Assembly (NCBI GenBank): GCA_964429355.1
Contig: CAYSCH010000462.1
Location: 1-6,846 of the forward strand
DNA length: 6,846 bases
Origin: JAAYAY01 sp964429355
GTDB lineage: Bacteria > Planctomycetota > Planctomycetia > Pirellulales > Thermoguttaceae
Direction of reading: 5' to 3'
How positions within the stretch are numbered: position 1 is the stretch's first letter; each line of letters opens with the position of its first letter. The position numbers and the translations under genes are program-made. Under the pieces are notes generated by a model. It did not search any database and was not told where the DNA came from. It worked only from the letters and a program-made list of their open reading frames with translations. Shown piece after piece: positions 1-4,920 of the stretch.

Positions 1-25
1 TTATCGGCATTCACCTCTGGAGGGC

Positions 26-53
26 TTGAGCTAATGTAGCGCTGTCATATTAG
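26..53 (+). promoter_or_regulatory. Possible weak sigma-70-like promoter for the VOC gene
   Basis: TTGAGC (26-31) and TATTAG (48-53) are separated by 16 bp and each match the sigma-70 consensus at 4 of 6 positions. The transcript would start about 25-30 bp upstream of the VOC start codon. The match is weak and could be chance. Nothing else was recognised in the first 86 bases. Confidence 0.3.
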
Positions 54-86
54 GAAGTCCCCAAGATCGAGAAAGAGAGAGTTGCC

Positions 87-551
87 ATGGTTCTACCCAT
101 CCCCGAAGGCTACCACAGCATTACACCCTATCTCATTGTCAAAGGGGGGGCCGCCGCCCTTGCCTTCTATCAAAAGGCGTTCGACGCCGCCGAGCTCTTT
201 CGCATGGACGGCCCCGAGGGAACCGTCGGCCATGCCGAACTCCAGATTGGCGACTCCCGGGTCATGCTCGCCGATGAATGTCCGCAAATGGAGTACCTGG
301 CACCGCAGTCGCCCGGCAACTCGGGCGTGATCATTCACTTGTACGTGGAAGATGTCGATAGCGTGGTCGAGCAGGCAGTTCGCGCCGGCGCGAAGATCAA
401 GCAGCCACTCGCCGACCAGTTCTACGGCGATCGGTCCGCCAGTCTCGAAGACCCCTTCGGCCACCTCTGGTACGTGTCGTCCCACGTGGAAGACGTATCC
501 CCCGAGGAACTCACCCGCCGCATGGAAGCCATGAAGCACAATCCTTCCTGA
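87..551 (+). CDS. VOC family protein, PhnB-like (glyoxalase/bleomycin-resistance fold)
   Basis: The product is 154 residues, a usual length for a single-chain PhnB-type member of the vicinal oxygen chelate superfamily. Visible family hallmarks are the opening S-I-T-P-Y-L-I-V (11-18), A-F-Y-Q-K-A-F-D-A (25-33), the metal-ligand-type G-H-A-E-L (48-52), Y-V-E-D-V-D (86-91), G-D-R (114-116) and D-P-F-G-H-L-W (122-128). There is no signal peptide or membrane segment, so it should be cytosolic. These proteins often dimerise and bind a divalent metal, but their substrates are diverse. The name PhnB reflects sequence kinship and does not show a role in phosphonate use. The ATG at 87 follows a purine-rich GAGAG (77-81) by 5 nt, a weak ribosome site. 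The gene stands alone and is followed by a strong stem-loop. The family call is firm; the substrate is unknown. Confidence 0.93.
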   Translation: MVLPIPEGYHSITPYLIVKGGAAALAFYQKAFDAAELFRMDGPEGTVGHAELQIGDSRVMLADECPQMEYLAPQSPGNSGVIIHLYVEDVDSVVEQAVRAGAKIKQPLADQFYGDRSASLEDPFGHLWYVSSHVEDVSPEELTRRMEAMKHNPS

Positions 552-562
552 AGGTCCAGAGA

Positions 563-577
563 GTCGAATGTCGAATG
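563..577. repeat. Short tandem repeat of GTCGAAT
   Basis: GTCGAAT occurs twice in direct succession (563-569 and 570-576), followed by GACGG. It lies just downstream of the VOC stop codon. It resembles the short GAATGTCGAATGACG-like intergenic repeats that I recall from planctomycete and verrucomicrobial genomes, which give spurious translations with HSSFVIRHSSF-like strings. The link is from memory and only two units are present. Confidence 0.35.
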
Positions 578-588
578 ACGGGTACAGC

Positions 589-630
589 GGAATGAGGGGC
601 GGGATGCCCAAGTGTCCTGCCCCTCATTCC
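589..630 (+). terminator. 16-bp stem-loop downstream of the VOC gene
   Basis: The arms at 589-604 and 615-630 pair over 16 bp with a single G-U wobble around a 10-nt loop. The outer 12 bp, beginning GGAATGAGGGGC, are perfect. The structure starts 37 bp after the VOC stop. It has no long U-tract, only AGTCTTCCC after the right arm, so it may act as a weak or Rho-assisted terminator or as a 3'-end stabiliser. The stem is seen directly; the function is inferred. Confidence 0.55.
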
Positions 631-738
631 AGTCTTCCCGGATTCCATCACGCCCATTCTCCATGCCTCGCCGTTCCGTGGATTCTCCAAACTCCGCAAA
701 CTAACGCTCGTCTTCCGCAAACGTCAACAACTTGCTGT

Positions 739-776
739 AGCAGCGATTCTCATTTTGGCTTATTATTCGCGCTGCT
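739..776. other. 7-bp inverted repeat around an AT-rich loop in the 552-830 spacer
   Basis: AGCAGCG (739-745) and its complement CGCTGCT (770-776) flank a 24-nt, locally AT-rich segment. It lies beyond the 3' end of the minus-strand zinc-ribbon gene and could be part of its transcript end, but there is no U-tract. Apart from this, the GTCGAAT repeat and the VOC stem-loop, I see nothing else in the 279-bp spacer. Confidence 0.25.
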
Positions 777-830
777 CATGGTCGTGTTGCGTGGAGGCCT
801 GCCGACCCGTAATTGCCCCTCAGGCGGCTC

Positions 831-1103
831 TCACAGCCCTCCAGTGAGCAGAACCCAGAGGACGGCTCCCAAACCGAGTAGCCCTAGGAGAACCCACCAG
901 GCGGAGCGGCCGGCCCACAGGTTTCGGCCCTCTGCCGTAATGTACTGGCCGCAGGCCGGGCACTGCTCGGCATCCTCGTAGACGTCGCCTCCGCACTTGG
1001 GACAAATACGCGTATCCGCAAGTTCGTCGTCTTCGTCTTCGTCAGGATACTCCCAATCGTTCAACTCGTCGCCGGGTTCTTCAAAACTATCGTAGTCGGT
1101 CAC
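831..1103 (-). CDS. Small zinc-ribbon protein with acidic N-terminus and C-terminal membrane anchor
   Basis: The GTG at 1103 gives a 90-residue protein, and AAGGA lies about 9-10 nt upstream of it. A TTG at 1139 would add 12 residues but has no better ribosome site. Residues 8-30 are strongly acidic (E-E-P-G-D-E-L ... D-E-D-E-D-D-E). A zinc ribbon follows: I-C-P-K-C-G-G (33-39) and Q-C-P-A-C-G-Q (47-53), with C34, C37, C48 and C51 as likely ligands. A hydrophobic helix (about 68-87) rich in L, G, V and W lies close to the C-terminus, so the zinc ribbon probably faces the cytoplasm, tail-anchor style. It is divergent from the LysM/YkuD-like gene, with 47 bp between starts, which hints at shared regulation. 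The specific function is unknown. Similar double-CxxC plus membrane-helix proteins are common as uncharacterised bacterial proteins. Confidence 0.83.
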   Translation of the reverse strand: MTDYDSFEEPGDELNDWEYPDEDEDDELADTRICPKCGGDVYEDAEQCPACGQYITAEGRNLWAGRSAWWVLLGLLGLGAVLWVLLTGGL

Positions 1104-1137
1104 GGGGCGGGATCCTTCGTGTGGCAATGGAATCGTC

Positions 1138-1144
1138 AAGGAGG
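1138..1144 (+). promoter_or_regulatory. Strong Shine-Dalgarno that fixes the LysM/YkuD-like start
   Basis: AAGGAGG lies 6 nt upstream of the ATG at 1151. It selects this start over the in-frame upstream ATG at 1121, which would add ten polar residues before the membrane anchor. Confidence 0.85.
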
Positions 1145-1150
1145 ACGACG

Positions 1151-2476
1151 ATGAACTCGCTGAAAAACGTGGCGATGGTCGCTATTCTGGCGCTCGTTGC
1201 GTATGCCGTCTACGTCTCGATCAACAACCGCCCCGTCAAGTCGCCCCCCGAAATCGCGGATTGGACCGCGGAGCCGCCCCAGGTCACACTTCCCGGCGGC
1301 GACGCGAGCACCGCGCCTGGATTTGCCCTGGAAGGGCCCAACGGTTTCCCGTCGCCCGGTCTTCCGCCGATCCAGCAGCGCAGCAGTGAATTGTCGCCCC
1401 CACGGGACTTCTCCGAAAGTGCACCCGCCCCACCCTTCAACCCCGCTCCCTTGCCGCCGGAAATCGCCGCGAATCTCAATCCGCCCGTGTCGGCCCCGCC
1501 GGCCGATGTGCCCTCCTATCCCTCCTATGCTCCAAGTGCGCCGCCGATCGGCTCCATGGTCAACCTCGGGAGCGGCAACAACGCTCCTTTGCCCGACTTC
1601 AACCGCGGTTCGGCCCCTCCCATGCCCCCCGAAAGCTCGTTTCCTGCGGCCGGCATGAACGGAACACCGGCACCAGGTGCCAGGGGCGACAATCGGTCTC
1701 CTGCCCCCACCAGCGGAATCAACTCGCCTACAAAAACCGATGATACGAAGGTCTGGCCCGAGTTTGCCGAGTTCCTCGCCGGAGCTCGCCGCGATCTCGA
1801 TCAGGGCCGCTTTCGCGAAACCCTGGCCATCCTCAGTTCGCGTTACGGAGAATCGGGCCAAACCCGTGCCGAATCCAAGGCGCTGACCGAACTGCTCGAC
1901 CAGGTCGCCGGCACCGTGATCTACTCCCGCGAACACCACCTGGAAGCGGCCCACGTTGTCCAGGCCGGCGAAACCCTCCCCCAGATCGCCGAGAAGTACA
2001 CTGTCTCGCCCGAATTGCTCGCCAAGATCAACGGGATCGCCGATCCCATGAATCTCCAGCCCGGCCAGGAACTCAAGGTCGTGCGCGGGCCCTTCCGTGC
2101 CGTTGTCAGACTCGACGATCACAAGCTCGATCTCTGGCTTCAAGACCTCTACGCCGGACGTTTCGACATCGGTGTCGGCACCGATAAACCCGATCTGACA
2201 GGAGCTTTCCAGGTCATCGAAAAGAACCGCGAGCCCGCCTACCATAGCCCCACTGGCCGCATTTTCGATCCTGGCGATCCCCTCAACCCGTTGGGCAGGC
2301 GATTCATCGGCCTGGGCGACTCCGCTGCAATTCACGGAACGAACGACGAAGCCTCGATCGGGCAGACGGGCGGTCCAGGTGGGATTCGCCTCAGCGAGCG
2401 AGATGCCGACGACGTCTTCGACATCCTCACCCTCGGATCCCACGTCGTGATTCAGCGGAAGCAGGAAACGCTCTGA
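1151..2476 (+). CDS. Membrane-anchored LysM protein with YkuD (L,D-transpeptidase)-like domain lacking the catalytic cysteine
   Basis: The product is 441 residues. An uncleaved-looking hydrophobic helix spans about 6-22 (N-V-A-M-V-A-I-L-A-L-V-A-Y-A-V). It is followed by about 160 residues rich in Pro, Ser, Ala and Gly (30-195), probably a flexible periplasmic spacer. Next come a charged helical segment (about 201-260, W-P-E-F-A-E-F-L-A-G-A-R-R-D-L), a LysM peptidoglycan-binding domain (268-311, H-V-V-Q-A-G-E-T-L ... L-Q-P-G-Q-E-L) and a YkuD-type domain (about 314-435). The YkuD part keeps I-H-G-T (394-397), S-I-G (402-404) and I-R-L (412-414). The usual S-H-G-C before I-R is G-P-G-G (408-411), so the nucleophilic Cys and its His are missing and ordinary transpeptidation is not expected. 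It may bind or organise peptidoglycan, or use other chemistry. The domain family is firm; the activity is doubtful. Confidence 0.92.
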   Translation: MNSLKNVAMVAILALVAYAVYVSINNRPVKSPPEIADWTAEPPQVTLPGGDASTAPGFALEGPNGFPSPGLPPIQQRSSELSPPRDFSESAPAPPFNPAPLPPEIAANLNPPVSAPPADVPSYPSYAPSAPPIGSMVNLGSGNNAPLPDFNRGSAPPMPPESSFPAAGMNGTPAPGARGDNRSPAPTSGINSPTKTDDTKVWPEFAEFLAGARRDLDQGRFRETLAILSSRYGESGQTRAESKALTELLDQVAGTVIYSREHHLEAAHVVQAGETLPQIAEKYTVSPELLAKINGIADPMNLQPGQELKVVRGPFRAVVRLDDHKLDLWLQDLYAGRFDIGVGTDKPDLTGAFQVIEKNREPAYHSPTGRIFDPGDPLNPLGRRFIGLGDSAAIHGTNDEASIGQTGGPGGIRLSERDADDVFDILTLGSHVVIQRKQETL

Positions 2477-2477
2477 G

Positions 2478-2529
2478 CTAAGAAGCCTGACCAGACGCAA
2501 AAGTCTCCCACGGGCATGGACGTCCCCAA
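2478..2529. repeat. Direct repeat copy 1 (52 bp)
   Basis: This 52-bp segment begins CTAAGAAGCCTGACC and starts one base after the LysM/YkuD-like stop codon. It matches 2551-2602 at 51 of 52 positions; the single difference is C at 2521 against T at 2594. The spacing of the copies is 73 bp. Confidence 0.95.
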
Positions 2530-2550
2530 GCGATGGTCTTGGCAACGGCT

Positions 2551-2602
2551 CTAAGAAGCCTGACCAGACGCAAAAGTCTCCCACGGGCATGGATGTCCCC
2601 AA
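2551..2602. repeat. Direct repeat copy 2 (52 bp)
   Basis: This is the second copy, identical to 2478-2529 except at 2594. The sequence after it (about 2604-2628) is also alignable with the spacer after copy 1 (about 2530-2556), with a small gap and several substitutions, ending CTCCAAG against CTCTAAG. The ancestral duplication therefore seems to be a tandem unit of about 73 bp. No transposase, target-site duplication or strong internal hairpin is visible. Otherwise the 234-bp spacer before pyrE shows no clear promoter; a TATCCT at about 2660 lacks a good -35. Confidence 0.93.
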
Positions 2603-2710
2603 TCGGCGATCTTCCCGCCGGCTCCAAGGCACCCCCTGTTTCGCGCCGCACGCACGGGCTATCCTGACGGTGCTGTCTGAACCTCGCGACCGCCCCTCAG
2701 GAGATCCGCC

Positions 2711-3265
2711 GTGTACGACAAACAAGCCTTGGTTGCCGAGATCCGTAAGAAGGCCCTCAAATTCGGCGATTTCACGCTCGCCTCGGGTAAGAAGGCCAGG
2801 TACTACCTCGACGGCAAGCAGGTCACGCTCGATGGGGAGGGGGCCCGGCTGGTCGCGGAAGGAATTCTGGACCTTCTCGCAGACCGGATGCCCGATGCGG
2901 TCGGGGGGATGGCCATCGGAGCCGACCCGATCACCGCCGCCGTGATCACCATGTCCGCTGTTCGCGGCATGCCGATCCGCGGCTTCATGGTCCGGAAGGA
3001 ATCCAAGGGCCACGGAACCAATCAGTATGTCGAAGGGCCCGTCAAGCCGGGCGACACGGTCGTGATCGTCGAAGATGTGGTGACCACCGGCGGCTCGTCG
3101 CTCAAGGCTATCGAAAGGGTCGAGGCCTTTGGAATGAAGGTCCGCGGCGTGATCGCCATCATCGATCGGATGGAAGGGGGGCGCCAGGCCTTCGAAAGCC
3201 GCGGCTACCTGCTCCAGTCGCTCCTGACGATCCGTGATTTCGGGATCGAGCCGCCCCACGAGTGA
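2711..3265 (+). CDS. pyrE: Orotate phosphoribosyltransferase
   Basis: The product is 184 residues, a normal length for the short bacterial form. It catalyses orotate + PRPP to orotidine 5'-phosphate + pyrophosphate, the fifth step of de novo UMP synthesis, in the cytosol as a dimer. Hallmarks are F-T-L-A-S-G-K-K-A-R-Y-Y-L-D (21-34), the loop R-K-E-S-K-G-H-G-T (95-103) with the conserved K-E-x-K-x-H-G pattern, and the PRPP-binding signature V-V-I-V-E-D-V-V-T-T-G-G-S (117-129). The start is a GTG at 2711, preceded by AGGAG (2699-2703) with 7-nt spacing. No other pyr gene is in the window, and no PyrR-type attenuator was recognised upstream; a tandem 73-bp repeat occupies the leader instead. The downstream convergent gene shares a stem-loop terminator. 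All expected active-site motifs are present. Confidence 0.96.
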   Translation: MYDKQALVAEIRKKALKFGDFTLASGKKARYYLDGKQVTLDGEGARLVAEGILDLLADRMPDAVGGMAIGADPITAAVITMSAVRGMPIRGFMVRKESKGHGTNQYVEGPVKPGDTVVIVEDVVTTGGSSLKAIERVEAFGMKVRGVIAIIDRMEGGRQAFESRGYLLQSLLTIRDFGIEPPHE

Positions 3266-3284
3266 TCTGGGCACAAGAAAAGCG

Positions 3285-3324
3285 AACAGGCCTGTTTCGA
3301 GTCATTCTCGAAAGCAGGCCTGTT
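3285..3324. terminator. 17-bp stem-loop between convergent pyrE and the Cys-rich gene
   Basis: The left arm (3285-3301, beginning AACAGGCCTG) pairs with the right arm (3307-3324) over 17 bp with one bulged G, around the 5-nt loop TCATT. On the minus strand the stem is followed closely by CTTTTCTT, which suits an intrinsic terminator for the cysteine-rich gene. On the plus strand it lies 20 bp after the pyrE stop, with only GAGTATTTAG after it, so it would be less efficient for pyrE. Confidence 0.85.
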
Positions 3325-3325
3325 G

Positions 3326-3353
3326 AGTATTTAGTAGCTAGTATTTAGTAGTT
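3326..3353. repeat. Two tandem 14-bp units
   Basis: AGTATTTAGTAGCT (3326-3339) is followed directly by AGTATTTAGTAGTT (3340-3353), 13 of 14 identical. The pair lies between the stem-loop terminator and the stop codon of the cysteine-rich gene, and is much more AT-rich than its surroundings. Confidence 0.9.
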
Positions 3354-3372
3354 GGTCGTAGCCGTCTTGCGA

Positions 3373-4110
3373 TCAGCGAAGGACGAGCTGACGAGGAGCG
3401 CGAAGCAGCGAGGCCGACGGATCGGCTTTCGGAGCAACGGGCAGCGGAGCAGCTTCCTCAGCAGCCGGAGCAGCAGCCGGAGCGGCAGCTTCGCCACCGC
3501 CACATCCGCAACCAGCGTCACAGCCAGCTTCGCAACCGCAGGCGGGCTCACAGGCCGAGGCACAGCAGCAACGCTTGCAGCAGAACAGGCCACCGATCAG
3601 GTCGAGGATCGGGGTGCAACGGGGCTTGCAGCAGCTATTGCAGGCGGGCTCGCAGCAGCTCTTGCACTTCAGCAAGGGCAGCAACGGCCGACGGCAGCAG
3701 GAGTCGCAAGCGGGCTCGCAAGCCGGTTCGCAAGCAGCTTCGCAGGCCGGTTCGCAGCACGATTTGCCGCAAAGGGCCTTGTGCCGGAGAAGCGGGAGCA
3801 GCGGCTGGCGGCAGGGATTGCAGGCCGGCTCACAGGCCGGTTCCGGTGCACAGGCGGGCTCGGCACAGGCCGGCTCGCAGCACGAATTGCACGTGCCGCA
3901 GTTGTTGCATGACAACAGGCCCCGCAGGCCGGCGAACAGGTCGCACGGTCGGCAGCAGGGCTCACAGCAGTTGGGCTCACATGCGGACTCACAGGCCGGT
4001 TCGCAGGCCGGGGCACATGCCGAGCAACCGCCGTCCAGCAGTCCGGCAAACCCCTGACCGCACATGGCGAAACTCGCTGCGAGCGCCAGTAAAACGATCT
4101 TGCCTCTCAT
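3373..4110 (-). CDS. Secreted cysteine-rich repeat protein (C-E-P-A-C type), putative envelope component
   Basis: The product is 245 residues. A signal peptide is visible (M-R-G-K then hydrophobic to about 23), with likely cleavage near F-A-G (21-23); C17 lies within the signal but not in a clear lipobox. I count 48 Cys in the whole protein, 47 of them between 29 and 202. The core is runs of C-E-P-A-C with Cys every fourth residue, interrupted by four hydrophobic modules: L-F-A-G-L-R-G-L-L (58-66), L-L-P-L-L (104-108), L-L-P-L-L (143-147) and I-L-D-L-I-G-G-L-F (168-176). Each module leads into a Cys cluster and another C-E-P-A-C. The last 43 residues are Cys-free and Ala/Pro-rich, ending R-Q-L-V-L-R. 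AAGGAG lies about 8-10 nt upstream of the ATG. Dense disulfides or metal binding are plausible; Cys- and Pro-rich protein walls are reported for planctomycetes. I recognise no enzyme domain. Confidence 0.86.
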   Translation of the reverse strand: MRGKIVLLALAASFAMCGQGFAGLLDGGCSACAPACEPACESACEPNCCEPCCRPCDLFAGLRGLLSCNNCGTCNSCCEPACAEPACAPEPACEPACNPCRQPLLPLLRHKALCGKSCCEPACEAACEPACEPACDSCCRRPLLPLLKCKSCCEPACNSCCKPRCTPILDLIGGLFCCKRCCCASACEPACGCEAGCDAGCGCGGGEAAAPAAAPAAEEAAPLPVAPKADPSASLLRAPRQLVLR

Positions 4111-4118
4111 TGTGCAAA

Positions 4119-4127
4119 CTCTCCTTT
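4119..4127 (-). promoter_or_regulatory. Shine-Dalgarno of the Cys-rich gene
   Basis: On the minus strand AAAGGAGAG lies 8 nt upstream of the ATG at 4110. It supports this start, which also gives a proper signal peptide. Confidence 0.8.
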
Positions 4128-4222
4128 ACAGATGAACTGGGGGTAGCTCGTTCGGATCCGACGTCCTTGACGTCACGCGTCGCAGTCGGCCGTGTGCAAC
4201 GCGGCTTACCTTGCCCTGGGTG

Positions 4223-4244
4223 GGTTCTCCCATGGGATAGAACC
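4223..4244. other. Stem-loop, 6-bp stem
   Basis: GGTTCT (4223-4228) pairs with AGAACC (4239-4244) around CCCATGGGAT, which itself contains the palindrome CCCATGGG. It lies about 115-135 bp upstream of the cysteine-rich gene and could form in its leader RNA if transcription starts further out. Confidence 0.4.
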
Positions 4245-4322
4245 GACTCCTGATTACGCTGGACGTCGGACCATCGCGCGGGTCGCTAACCACAGTCCAA
4301 AACGTTGTTCGCGCCAGCGCCG

Positions 4323-4342
4323 TCGAACCCTCCTCGGTTCGA
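4323..4342. other. Stem-loop with 7-bp perfect stem
   Basis: TCGAACC (4323-4329) pairs with GGTTCGA (4336-4342) around a 6-nt loop. Read on the minus strand the loop is GAGGAG, exposing a GGA motif of the kind CsrA/RsmE proteins bind. The stem is seen; any regulatory role is speculation. Confidence 0.45.
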
Positions 4343-4519
4343 TGAGACCTTCGGCTTCCCTGACGCGCACCCTACAGCGTCTCCTCCGAGAACGTTGTAC
4401 GCTACACTAAGGGTCACTTGAGGTATCGGCTGGGAGGCGCAGACCCCTTGAGACGACGCAAATAGTTTTCACTAAAAGGGTTACTGTTTCGCCGAGGCAA
4501 GAAATGCCGCAAGAGCAAG

Positions 4520-4547
4520 GCTGGCAATCTGCGCGGAGATTGCCGGC
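4520..4547. other. Stem-loop with 11-bp stem
   Basis: GCTGGCAATCT (4520-4530) pairs with AGATTGCCGGC (4537-4547) around GCGCGG, with one U-G wobble when read on the plus strand; the inner 8 bp are perfect. No U-tract follows on the plus strand. On the minus strand it is followed by moderately T-rich sequence. It could be a terminator or part of a small RNA. Confidence 0.45.
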
Positions 4548-4708
4548 AAGCGGAGGCCGGAATCGGGTATCCTTCTCCCGGAATCTTTCCGCATTCTGCC
4601 TTGGCCGAACGACCGGAAGAGCCGCTTGCCGTCCACGTGCGAGCGGTCGGGTCGTCCGATCCCGCATTCCGCCCGCTCCGCCGCGGGAAAAAGTCTGGAA
4701 AATGGGAA

Positions 4709-4725
4709 TGCTAGCTCTGCTAGCA
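4709..4725. promoter_or_regulatory. Perfect 7-bp inverted repeat upstream of the dnaG promoter
   Basis: TGCTAGC (4709-4715) and GCTAGCA (4719-4725) flank TCT. Because GCTAGC is itself a palindrome, the site also reads as two direct TGCTAGC copies 9 bp apart. It is centred about 40 bp upstream of the -35 box, a plausible place for an activator or upstream operator. No known regulator motif was matched. Confidence 0.4.
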
Positions 4726-4756
4726 ATAAGGTGCCCTTTCGGTAAAATCGAAATTC

Positions 4757-4785
4757 TTGACCCATTTTGATCGACCGGCTATAAT
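4757..4785 (+). promoter_or_regulatory. Near-consensus sigma-70 promoter for dnaG
   Basis: TTGACC (4757-4762) and a perfect TATAAT (4780-4785) are separated by the ideal 17 bp. The bases just upstream (4743-4755, TAAAATCGAAATT) are A/T-rich like an UP element. Transcription should begin near 4791-4793, giving a leader of about 130 nt before the GTG at 4921. Confidence 0.85.
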
Positions 4786-4910
4786 CACGCCGCTGCGCTG
4801 GCGGATGCTCGGCTGATATGCCCTGCCACCATCCCCATCGCTGTGCGACAAATGGAATTGTCGACTCCTGACTGTGGATGTGGAATGGATTTCGCGCATC
4901 GTGACACACG

Positions 4911-4914
4911 GGAG
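4911..4914 (+). promoter_or_regulatory. Ribosome binding site supporting the dnaG start at 4921
   Basis: GGAG lies 6 nt upstream of the GTG at 4921. In-frame alternatives at 4843 (GTG), 4852 (ATG) and 4885 (ATG) have weaker ribosome sites and would add 12-26 residues not typical of DnaG. Confidence 0.6.
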
Positions 4915-4920
4915 CCAACG

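Larger units (their letters stand above)
4111..4756. other. 646-bp gene-free region between the Cys-rich gene and the dnaG promoter
   Basis: No convincing coding frame is seen here: candidate frames lack ribosome sites and recognisable protein features. I could not match it to tRNA, tmRNA, RNase P, SRP or 6S RNA. It holds several small inverted repeats (listed separately) and two near-identical 12-mers, AACGTTGTTCGC (4301) and AACGTTGTACGC (4391). The promoter of the minus-strand cysteine-rich gene should lie here, but no good -35/-10 pair was found. Confidence 0.6.

Noticed and set aside
568..981. Plus-strand frame of 137 codons in the spacer after the VOC gene
   Set aside because: It runs through the stem-loop and into the zinc-ribbon gene in antisense, with no ribosome site or domain.
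2478..2628. CRISPR-like repeat array
   Set aside because: There are only two 52-bp copies with a 21-bp spacer that is itself related to the downstream flank, and no cas gene is present. A tandem duplication explains it.
1136..3274. Open frame of 712 codons on the minus strand
   Set aside because: It lies antisense to both the LysM/YkuD-like gene and pyrE and runs through the tandem repeat. It has no ribosome site or recognisable domain. Long antisense frames are expected from high third-position GC.
3575..4057. Plus-strand frame with Q-A-G-S-Q-A-G-S repeats
   Set aside because: It is the mirror of the C-E-P-A-C coding repeats on the minus strand. The minus frame has a ribosome site, signal peptide and sensible stop; this one has none.
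4323..4350. GGTTCGA motif resembling a tRNA T-loop
   Set aside because: The flanking bases do not form a T-arm, and no acceptor, D or anticodon arms could be drawn on either strand. The motif is explained by a simple hairpin.
4481..4918. Minus-strand frame of 145 codons upstream of dnaG
   Set aside because: It crosses the dnaG promoter and leader in antisense, and has no recognisable ribosome site or domain.
4843..4920. Longer dnaG N-terminus from GTG 4843, ATG 4852 or ATG 4885
   Set aside because: The extra residues (C-G-C-G-M-D-F-A-H-R) do not fit the DnaG N-terminus, and the start at 4921 has a GGAG at good spacing.
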